Both the position numbers and the translations under genes were made by a program. A stretch of DNA of 5,263 nucleotides from an uncultured Spirochaetia bacterium (lineage in GTDB: Bacteria > Spirochaetota > UBA6919), in NCBI GenBank assembly GCA_913053665.1, contig CAJXGR010000238.1, positions 1-5,263 on the forward strand. The letters run 5' to 3'. Of this stretch, positions 1 through 5,108 are shown piece after piece. The first letter of the stretch is position 1, and each line of letters opens with the position of its first letter. The notes under the pieces were generated by a model. The model was not told where the DNA came from. It made no database searches and saw only the letters and a program-made list of their open reading frames with translations.

Positions 1-13
1 TGACATTTTTTTA

Positions 14-52
14 ATGAGCCCCTCAGTATTGCAGCAATACTGAGGGGCTCAT
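14..52. repeat. Perfect 39-nt palindrome (19-bp arms) at the IS end
   Basis: The arms atgagcccctcagtattgc (14-32) and its exact reverse complement (34-52) are separated by one base. The transcript of either strand could fold into a long, very stable hairpin. It covers the transposase stop codon (51-49). There is no U-tract after it in either direction: on the minus strand it is followed by UUAAAAAAAUG. It is therefore not a textbook intrinsic terminator, although it may still block read-through or translation near the element's end. Confidence 0.9.
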
Positions 53-144
53 GCTGCATACCTCTGTGAAGGCGTCTGATAGCCTAAACTTAAATGAGGC
101 CTTAAGCCATTATACAATCCAACGATGGAAGAGTATACAATGAG
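49..144 (-). pseudogene. IS3-family transposase (OrfB, integrase core), C-terminal fragment
   Basis: Reading the minus strand towards a TGA at 51-49 gives a peptide containing YNGLRPHLSLGYQTP followed by SQRYAA. This is the hallmark end of the IS3/IS150-type integrase-core transposase (usual form YN..RPH..LGY.TP), which catalyses cut-and-paste transposition through a DDE active site. Only about 32 residues remain. An in-frame TAA at 147-145 closes the frame upstream, and none of the three frames above it resembles the preceding part of the transposase. The DD(35)E catalytic region is therefore missing and the fragment is inactive. It lies on the same strand as the short ORF at 145-216, as if the IS end had been spliced onto another gene's start. 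The family assignment is firm for so short a piece. The exact IS cannot be named. Confidence 0.75.
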
Positions 145-216
145 TTAAATATAAATATCAGATAATTGCTTGTCTGGGGGGATATACGTCGTCAGGATTT
201 TATATTCAGTGTTCAT
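145..216 (-). pseudogene. Orphaned 5' end of an unidentified gene (23 codons)
   Basis: An ATG at 216-214 is preceded by AAGGAG six bases upstream, the strongest ribosome-binding site in the window. It opens a frame reading MNTEYKILTTYIPPDKQLSD and ending three residues later at TAA (147-145), exactly where recognisable IS3 transposase sequence begins. An in-frame ATG at 240-238 would add eight residues, but its AAGGA lies directly against the start, so 216 is preferred. With a promoter and leader upstream, this looks like a host gene whose body was lost when the insertion sequence arrived or was deleted. I do not recognise the family. The start loosely recalls small proteins opening with Y-K-(I/L)-x-x-x-(I/V)-P, but this is too little to name. 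It could instead be a genuine 23-residue peptide. Confidence 0.4.
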
Positions 217-222
217 AAAGAT

Positions 223-254
223 CTCCTTTTTAAAGGACATTCCTTGTGTTAAGG
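223..254 (-). promoter_or_regulatory. Leader with competing short hairpins around the Shine-Dalgarno
   Basis: In the minus-strand transcript, four short segments follow one another: CCUU (254-251), AAGGA (245-241), UCCUUU (237-232) and AAAGGAG (229-223). Segment 1 can pair with 2, 2 with 3 (loop AUG), and 3 with 4. The 3:4 pairing would bury the ribosome-binding site, and 2:3 would free it. The stems are only 4-6 bp, so chance is a serious alternative. Confidence 0.3.
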
Positions 255-256
255 TA

Positions 257-284
257 AGTATATCTTATTTTAAAGGGAAAACAA
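257..284 (-). promoter_or_regulatory. Probable sigma70-type promoter for the orphaned start
   Basis: On the minus strand, TTGTTT (284-279) and TATACT (262-257) are 16 bases apart. The -10 matches consensus at five of six positions and the -35 at only three. Transcription would begin near 250 and give a leader of about 35 bases before the ATG at 216. Confidence 0.4.
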
Positions 285-289
285 GATAT
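260..289. repeat. 12-bp inverted repeat overlapping the promoter (operator-like)
   Basis: The arms atatcttatttt (260-271) and aaaacaagatat (278-289) match as inverted repeats at 11 of 12 positions around a 6-base spacer. One arm overlaps the proposed -35 and the other the -10 of the minus-strand promoter, which is a typical place for a repressor site. On the plus strand the same repeat is followed by seven T's (289-295), so it could also act as a weak AT-rich terminator in that direction, although no plus-strand gene lies upstream. Confidence 0.45.
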
Positions 290-431
290 TTTTTTGGTCA
301 AGGCTATTTAATTCTCCAGATAATAGTTTGTTAGTGATAAACCAGTTCCTGACGGATTTATCTAACTGTCTGCAGAGACTCTCTTTTCTCAAAATGTTAC
401 CGTTTTAGTGAATGGATTTGATAAAAAGAAT
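290..431. other. Gene-free spacer downstream of zapA
   Basis: No convincing gene or clear operon terminator is visible here. The most structured part is 330-366: GTTAG-TG-ATAAA pairs with TTTATCTAAC to form a 10-bp stem with a two-base bulge and a 15-base loop. Next to it, GTCT-GCAG-AGAC (368-379) and the overlapping palindrome AGAGACTCTCT (374-384) add small inverted repeats. In many proteobacteria the gene for 6S RNA follows zapA, but I cannot draw the 6S long rod with a central bubble from this sequence. Confidence 0.5.
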
Positions 432-719
432 TCACATGCTTTTGGGGAGTGTATTTTCTAAAAAGGATAAGATAGAGTCGACTTTATCATTGGACTTTTC
501 CTGGTCGCCATGAAGTCTAAAAAGCTCATCAGCAAGATTCAGAGAGGTCAAGATGGCGATCTTGGCCTTCGGGTATTTGGGGAATCGCTGGGCAAGGCTT
601 TCCATACGGTCATCCACAAGGTGAGCGATCTTTAATATTCTTTCCTGATCCTTATAGGTGGATACGAGTTTGTACTTTTCACCAAAGATGGTTACTTCAA
701 GAACTTGTGGGCTATCCAT
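432..719 (-). CDS. zapA: Cell division protein ZapA
   Basis: ZapA is a small cytoplasmic protein that binds FtsZ, cross-links its filaments and stabilises the Z-ring at midcell. The 95-residue product has the usual length and layout. It begins with a beta-strand head (VTIFGEKYKL, residues 9-18), followed by helix 1 with the family-typical ERILKIAHLVDDRM (26-39). The conserved core ILTSLNLADELFRL lies at 56-69, and a short C-terminal helix at about 70-90 suits coiled-coil dimerisation. The start at 719 is chosen because GAGG lies nine bases upstream and the family normally begins a few residues before the V-x-I-x-G strand. An upstream in-frame ATG at 761 would add 14 unrelated residues and overlap the preceding gene. 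It starts one base after the stop of the ZapB-like gene (TAAAATG), so the two are surely cotranscribed and probably translationally coupled. Confidence 0.93.
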   Translation of the reverse strand: MDSPQVLEVTIFGEKYKLVSTYKDQERILKIAHLVDDRMESLAQRFPKYPKAKIAILTSLNLADELFRLHGDQEKSNDKVDSILSFLENTLPKSM

Positions 720-720
720 T

Positions 721-1107
721 TTACACATCCTCATCAGGTAAGAAGTTAATAGTTGTCTCATTTAAAATGTTCCTTGTGAGAGGGCTGGTCAGAGCATTGG
801 TTTCCTCAAAGGTCAGGTTACTCTGGGAATGGGCTGGCGGTTTGATTTTTTCAGTGTCTGACTCATAGTCATTGGACAACTGGTCAATGAGTCCCTCTAT
901 TTTACGTTTGACATTATGTTTCATTCTTTCAAACTGTTTACTTTCGTCTTTAAGAGCTTTGTAGTCGGACAATAAATCATCGTAATCCTGTTGCATCTTC
1001 TCTAGCTGCTCCTTAAGCTGAGAGTTTTCCTCAGAAGTTTGGGTATAGCGTAGGGTGAGCAAATGAACTTTATCTTCTATAATATCCAGATTTTCAAGTG
1101 TATTCAT
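721..1107 (-). CDS. ZapB-like coiled-coil protein, putative division factor
   Basis: This 128-residue protein is almost entirely a charged helix with heptad leucine/isoleucine spacing from about residue 4 to 78 (LENLDIIEDKV, LKEQLEKM, VKRKIEGLIDQL). It then has a polar, proline-containing tail of about 48 residues ending FLPDEDV. It has no signal peptide or membrane segment, so it is expected to be cytoplasmic. Small coiled coils of this kind ending in a (V/I)-x-x-(K/R)-I-x-x-L-(I/L)-x-x-L motif commonly precede zapA and are annotated as ZapB-like. Together with its position against zapA, this suggests a Z-ring partner, but the function is inferred from context. The start at 1107 overlaps the pheT stop by one base (TAATG) and has GAGG eight bases upstream. 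The longer reading from 1134 would run into pheT and has no better site. The extended tail is longer than in E. coli ZapB (about 80 aa). Confidence 0.8.
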   Translation of the reverse strand: MNTLENLDIIEDKVHLLTLRYTQTSEENSQLKEQLEKMQQDYDDLLSDYKALKDESKQFERMKHNVKRKIEGLIDQLSNDYESDTEKIKPPAHSQSNLTFEETNALTSPLTRNILNETTINFLPDEDV

Positions 1108-3485
1108 TAAATAGCCCTCATTTCCCCACCACAATTTTTACGTAATTGATCAATAATATGATCATATTCTTTGGCCACCAGGTCATCGACTAAGGTTTTT
1201 TCCTGATCCTGAAAGGAAAGAGAGAACGCTAAACTCTTTTTCCCCTTTGGAATGTGTTCTCCCTGATAAACATCTACTAACTTCACTCTTTTAATATACT
1301 TGGAGCTTTTGCTAATTTCATCAATGACCCTTTGTCCCAAGAGAGTTTCATCCACCAGGATGGCTAAATCCCTTAAGAGTTCAGGGAACTTGCTTATTTC
1401 CTGATATTTATTGTCATGAGATTGCAGGGATCTGATTGTATCAAGATCCATTTCGCAATAGACAATGGGGTAGGGACATTTATGCCTTTCAAGGACTTGA
1501 GGATGGCACTCACCCATATACGCAAGCTCTTGATCCTTTATCATTAGGCTGGCTCCTTTAGAGGGGTGTAGGAAGTCCAGGACTTTAGTCTGATAGGTTA
1601 CTTTGTTCATGCCTAACTTGTTAAAGAGCCTCTCAACAATACCTTTGAGGTCATAGAAATCATAAAGCCTGTCGTCTGAGTATAGACCTTTCTCATGGGC
1701 ATATCCGTATAGGGCGATGGATAGTTTTTTCTGCTCCACCAAGCGATCGCCATCTCTATAAAATATATCGCCTATCTCAAAGAAGCTTCCATAACGGTTC
1801 CCGTGATTTATATTGTGAAGAATCGTGGTAAACATACCGTGAAACAAACCATTACGTAAGGACTCATTATCCGCCGTAAGGGGGTTTTTAGTTTGAATCA
1901 AATTATTATGGGGGAAATAGAGGCTTTTTAACTCTTTCTCACTGGTAAAAGAATAATTCACTATTTCGTTCAGGCCAAAGCCAATCAGGGCATTTCGAAT
2001 CCGAGTCTCTATAGATTCTTTGGTGTCCAGGTTATCAGGGTTCAAGTTGAGAGGAGGGATCGTCTCAGGGATATTATCATAGCCGTATATTCGTACAATC
2101 TCCTCTACAACATCAATCTCACGGTATACATCCGTCTTGAAGGATGGAATAGTCAGGGTGAGGCAATCGTCGTCCTTGTCTTTTATATGGAATTCCAGGG
2201 GTTCAAGGGCTTTTCGTACATCCTCTTTAGATAGCTGGGTGCCTAAGCGATCATTCACAAAGGATATCCTAAGATCAAGTTGACATGGTTTCACTTTATT
2301 GGGATAGACGTCGACCAGTTCAGATATCTCACCGCCGGAAGTCTCCTGGATAAGTTGGGCACAACGATCCAAAGATCGGACCAAACCATTGATGTCTGTA
2401 ATCCTTTCAAAACGGTAGGAGGATTCAGTGCTCAGGTCAAGTTTTTTGGATGTTCCTCGTATGGATTCCGGGAGGAACCAGGCACTTTCCAAAAGCAGGT
2501 CAACTGTTTGATCTGTCACTCCCGATTGATCACCACCCATCACGCCAGCAATAGCGACAGGAGTTTTCTCATCAGCAATCACAAGCATACCATCATCCAG
2601 TTTTCTTTCTATACCATCGATTCCAATAAGGTGTTCACCTTCATGAGCTTTCCTGACAAGGATTCGCCTGCCTTTTAACTTATTGAGATCAAAAGCATGA
2701 AGGGGATGACCCAACTCGTACTGAACAAAGTTTGTGATGTCCACTATATTGTTGATAGGTCGACTTCCTAGCTTGATGAGGGCCTCTTGAAGCCATTTTG
2801 GACTTTCCTTAACCTTAATCCCTTTGATAATCCGCGAAACGTAACGTTGGCATAGATTTTCATCTAATATTTGAATATTGGGTTTTTCGATGTCTGGATT
2901 GGTTTTAATCTCGATTTTTGGGTAAGTAATCTTATGGGAAACCATTCCAGCTATTTCGCGGGCGACACCCACAAGAGACAGGCAATCTCCACGATTTGCA
3001 GTAAGAGAAATATCCAGAATAACGTCTTCATCAGGGAGATAATCGTTTATATCATCTCCTGCATTAGCTTCAGGAGGGAGAATCCATATCCCATCCGTGC
3101 TGTCTTCAAGGCCCAGTTCGTCTTTAGAGCAGAGCATCCCGAAAGATTCCACCCCTCGCATCTTGGCTTTCTTTATTTTCATACCATCCGGGAGTTTAGC
3201 ACCAATCATGGCAAGACAAACCTTATCCCCCGCAGACATGTTAGACGCCCCGCAAATGATCTGTAGATCTTCATTACCGTTGGTCACAGTGCAAATAGAG
3301 AGCTTATCGGCATTAGGATGCTTTTCTATAGACTTAATGAGAGCAACCTTGACGTGACTAAGCCTGGGGGAGAAAGGTTTAATCTCTTCCACTTCAAGCC
3401 CCTGCATGGTGAGCCGTTCAGAAAGCTCTTCTACAGGTATGTTGAAGTCTATGTAATCTTTAAGTAATTGATAGGTTACGATCAT
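1107..3485 (-). CDS. pheT: Phenylalanyl-tRNA synthetase beta subunit
   Basis: PheT pairs with PheS as an alpha2-beta2 enzyme that charges tRNA-Phe with phenylalanine. The beta chain binds tRNA and edits misacylated Tyr-tRNA. At 792 residues it is full length for the bacterial type. Domains in order: the N-terminal MIVTYQLLKDYIDF; the EMAP-like tRNA-binding domain at about 40-150 (HPNADKL 56-62, IICGASN 76-82, GMLCS 116-120); the B3/B4 editing domain at about 210-385 with GHPLHAFD (259-266), GVMGG (314-318) and LLESA (331-335); the B5 domain at about 400-475, ending in DVVEEIVRIYGYDNIP; the catalytic-like fold at about 485-685; and the FDX-ACB anticodon-binding domain at about 698-790 (KFPELLRDLAIL to the C-terminus). 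RFERITD (358-364) replaces the commoner RFERG-D form. The Shine-Dalgarno is weak (AAAGATGA). No pheS lies upstream; the neighbour there is divergent. pheT therefore leads a pheT–coiled coil–zapA operon. Confidence 0.97.
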   Translation of the reverse strand: MIVTYQLLKDYIDFNIPVEELSERLTMQGLEVEEIKPFSPRLSHVKVALIKSIEKHPNADKLSICTVTNGNEDLQIICGASNMSAGDKVCLAMIGAKLPDGMKIKKAKMRGVESFGMLCSKDELGLEDSTDGIWILPPEANAGDDINDYLPDEDVILDISLTANRGDCLSLVGVAREIAGMVSHKITYPKIEIKTNPDIEKPNIQILDENLCQRYVSRIIKGIKVKESPKWLQEALIKLGSRPINNIVDITNFVQYELGHPLHAFDLNKLKGRRILVRKAHEGEHLIGIDGIERKLDDGMLVIADEKTPVAIAGVMGGDQSGVTDQTVDLLLESAWFLPESIRGTSKKLDLSTESSYRFERITDINGLVRSLDRCAQLIQETSGGEISELVDVYPNKVKPCQLDLRISFVNDRLGTQLSKEDVRKALEPLEFHIKDKDDDCLTLTIPSFKTDVYREIDVVEEIVRIYGYDNIPETIPPLNLNPDNLDTKESIETRIRNALIGFGLNEIVNYSFTSEKELKSLYFPHNNLIQTKNPLTADNESLRNGLFHGMFTTILHNINHGNRYGSFFEIGDIFYRDGDRLVEQKKLSIALYGYAHEKGLYSDDRLYDFYDLKGIVERLFNKLGMNKVTYQTKVLDFLHPSKGASLMIKDQELAYMGECHPQVLERHKCPYPIVYCEMDLDTIRSLQSHDNKYQEISKFPELLRDLAILVDETLLGQRVIDEISKSSKYIKRVKLVDVYQGEHIPKGKKSLAFSLSFQDQEKTLVDDLVAKEYDHIIDQLRKNCGGEMRAI

Positions 3486-3562
3486 AAGGATTCATCTTTA
3501 TATTTTTGGTATCAAGTCATTAGCTATACTTATATTCAGACCAGTTCAATGAAGTTGAAGAA

Positions 3563-3591
3563 AACCTACTAGATTTTACCCTAAATGTCAA
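3563..3591 (-). promoter_or_regulatory. Candidate promoter of the pheT operon
   Basis: On the minus strand a perfect TTGACA (3591-3586) is followed after 17 bases by TAGGTT (3568-3563), a poor -10 with three of six matches. The transcript would start near 3556 and carry a leader of about 70 bases. A second, weaker option lies closer to the gene: TTGAAC with TATAGC 15 bases further on. I see no T-box or other tRNA-Phe-responsive attenuator in the leader. Confidence 0.45.
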
Positions 3592-3626
3592 TGAGTTCTC
3601 AAGAAAATGGACTCAAGTTTTTAGAA

Positions 3627-3654
3627 ATGACCACTAAAAGCCAAACTTTATAAT
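3627..3654 (+). promoter_or_regulatory. Candidate promoter for the small ORF and WD40 gene
   Basis: A perfect TATAAT at 3649-3654 has ATGACC (3627-3632, four of six -35 matches) 16 bases upstream. Transcription would start near 3661, about 45 bases before the small ORF. It stands back to back with the proposed pheT promoter in the same 220-base spacer, which otherwise contains no gene. Confidence 0.45.
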
Positions 3655-3705
3655 AAAAAAGCTTGTAATTTATGATGAAACGCGTTAACTTTGATAGGAC
3701 ATGAA

Positions 3706-3828
3706 ATGGCTGATCATTTAAAGGTTTTGTTTGACAGACAGATCTCCAAAGTATTTGAGGATAAGTATACAAAATTAGCCATGAATTGGCAAAAAAATGT
3801 TATTTCATCGTCTCTCTTTTCTGCATAG
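3706..3828 (+). CDS. Small ORF, 40 residues, unknown function
   Basis: An ATG at 3706 preceded by AGGA (3696-3699) at a six-base spacing opens a 40-codon frame ending at TAG (3826-3828). The peptide begins MADHLKVLFDRQISKVFEDK and ends SSSLFSA. It is mixed in charge, mostly helix-compatible and without a signal peptide or membrane segment, so it is probably cytoplasmic. It lies 37 bases before the WD40 gene, downstream of a TATAAT promoter, so it would be the first cistron of that transcript. I do not recognise the family. It could be a real small protein, a leader whose translation affects the next gene, or a degraded gene. The ribosome-binding site and promoter favour translation, but 40 open codons can occur by chance. 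Confidence 0.4.
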   Translation: MADHLKVLFDRQISKVFEDKYTKLAMNWQKNVISSSLFSA

Positions 3829-3865
3829 AGGAGACAAAATAAGCTCACCGCTACTGAGGTTATTT

Positions 3866-5080
3866 ATGAAAGGTGATTTAAGAAGGTCCATAAAACGATT
3901 CGCCCTGTGGCTCATCCTATTACTTTGCATGTTCAGTGACGTACAGGCTCAGTATAGAAACTCTATACGAGATAAGGAAAACAAAAGGAATCTCAAGTTG
4001 TATCCCTTCCCAACAGGAGATAATAAAATACAAAGACAATGGGCCAGCTTTCCCCAGGCTATTCCAGCCCTCGCCGCGTCAAGACCCTTAAAACTCTCAT
4101 CTAACCTAAGTATCCAAAATCCTGAAGAAGACAAAAAGAGGTCTATTTATTCCATAGGGATTGCAGGCGTTAGCTATGTAAGGATTTATCAAGGTTACTC
4201 ACTGGAGGAGAAGGAGCTTCGCTTTGTAGAACAGTTTAACTCCCCCAATACCATTACTGATCTTGCCTTTCACCCAAAGAAACAAATGATTGCCTATAGT
4301 GATAATCTTGGAAATATCACTTTACGAGAGATTAAGGGATATAAAACACTACGTAAATTAAATAGCCATGTTCGGACCAAGAGAATCCATAATGGGACGA
4401 TTCACTCCATCGCGTTCACCCCAGACGGACGCTATTTGATAAGTGGCGGTTCTGATTATAACGTGAGAGCTTGGGATCTATTGGCTGATCAAACCCATAC
4501 ACTCTATCACCATAAGAATGAAGTGAGTCGTGTGACAGTATCTTCTGGAGGCGACCTTCTAGCCAGTGCTGGATATGATCGTCAGATTATTGTCTATAAC
4601 TTGAAGTCAAAGGATAAATGGCTTATTCGCTCTCCTGATGAGGGGAATCCCCATATACACACCAACTGGATCACCGACTTGGCCTTTAGTCCAAAGGATT
4701 CAAGGATAGTCAGCGTAGGATACGATGGACAAGTCGTCCTATGGGATATTAGTGACCTGAAAAAGGTTTCTGTAAAGCCCATAGGAAATATCAATACAGC
4801 TATTCTCCGTCTGAGATTTAATCCCTCGGGGGACTCTGTTGTGACATCGGGGCTGGATGGGAGAATCATAGAGTGGAGTGGGGGTGATCTGTCGAACAAG
4901 AGTAATGATTACTCTCAATACGTGATGGACACAAAGAAAAATGGCACTAACCCTTTGCTTAAGAGGATTCACTATGGGGCTGTGGGATCTTTGGTTTATA
5001 CTTCCAGGGATGGAAAAGGTGAAAACTACTTAATATCTGCCAGTAACAAAGGGATTTTAGTGGTTCAAAAGGCTAAATAA
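3866..5080 (+). CDS. Secreted WD40-repeat beta-propeller protein
   Basis: A 404-residue exported protein. It starts with a basic n-region (KGDLRRSIKR), a hydrophobic core (FALWLILLLCMF, about 12-23) and a likely signal peptidase I site after VQA (residue 28). A basic, low-complexity linker follows at about 29-90. At least six WD40-type blades come next: 128-157 (TDLAFHP), 177-206 (HSIAFTPDGRYLISGG, ending AWDL), 218-247 (LLASAGYD), 266-296 (TDLAFSP, ending LWDI), 310-339 (LRFNPSGDSVVTSGLDG, ending EW) and 370-401 (degenerate). A strand at about 95-107 (YSIGIAGVSYVRIY) could supply a seventh blade. Such propellers are usually protein-binding scaffolds; no enzymatic domain is visible. The partner and role are unknown, and the site is probably periplasmic or extracellular. 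The start at 3866 has TGAGG six bases upstream and gives a clean signal peptide. The longer frame from 3797 has no ribosome-binding site and would overlap the small ORF. Confidence 0.85.
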   Translation: MKGDLRRSIKRFALWLILLLCMFSDVQAQYRNSIRDKENKRNLKLYPFPTGDNKIQRQWASFPQAIPALAASRPLKLSSNLSIQNPEEDKKRSIYSIGIAGVSYVRIYQGYSLEEKELRFVEQFNSPNTITDLAFHPKKQMIAYSDNLGNITLREIKGYKTLRKLNSHVRTKRIHNGTIHSIAFTPDGRYLISGGSDYNVRAWDLLADQTHTLYHHKNEVSRVTVSSGGDLLASAGYDRQIIVYNLKSKDKWLIRSPDEGNPHIHTNWITDLAFSPKDSRIVSVGYDGQVVLWDISDLKKVSVKPIGNINTAILRLRFNPSGDSVVTSGLDGRIIEWSGGDLSNKSNDYSQYVMDTKKNGTNPLLKRIHYGAVGSLVYTSRDGKGENYLISASNKGILVVQKAK

Positions 5081-5108
5081 CGTCAGTTTGAAATGATTAT
5101 TTCTTTTG

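Larger units (their letters stand above)
1..147 (-). mobile_element. 3' remnant of an IS3-family insertion sequence
   Basis: This stretch holds only the distal end of an insertion sequence: the last 32 codons of a DDE transposase, its stop codon and about 50 bases beyond. The first bases of the window (TGACATTTTTTTAA) could be the element's terminal inverted repeat, because IS3-family ends characteristically begin TG and finish CA. The window starts there, so no flanking target duplication can be checked. Recognisable transposase sequence stops near 145, so the opposite end of the element has been deleted. The inner boundary is approximate. Confidence 0.6.

Noticed and set aside
200..209. The 10-mer ttatattcag at 200-209 recurs at 3530-3539
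   Set aside because: It is a short AT-rich match without extension on either side, expected by chance in a window of this size.
724..744. LPDEDV occurs both at the end of the ZapB-like protein and in PheT (residues 150-155)
   Set aside because: A six-residue match with differing codons and unrelated surroundings is best treated as coincidence, not a duplication.
2280..3357. Plus-strand open frames of 86-132 codons opposite pheT
   Set aside because: They lie antisense to a strongly conserved full-length pheT, have no recognisable domains, and are explained as shadows of its codon pattern.
3686..3693. TAACTTTG, resembling the Bacteroidetes TAnnTTTG -7 element
   Set aside because: It would place the transcription start almost on the small ORF's ribosome-binding site, and nothing else shows this to be a Bacteroidetes genome.
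3797..3865. Longer N-terminus for the WD40 protein starting at 3797
   Set aside because: There is no Shine-Dalgarno upstream, it would overlap the small ORF, and it would bury the signal peptide behind 23 extra residues. The start at 3866 has TGAGG at good spacing.
3949..4972. Minus-strand open frames opposite the WD40 gene
   Set aside because: They overlap conserved propeller blades, show no family motifs and have no supporting promoter context.
5075..5106. AAATAA...TTATTT inverted repeat right after the WD40 stop
   Set aside because: The six A-T pairs with a 16-base loop and only CTTTT after it are too weak to call a terminator.
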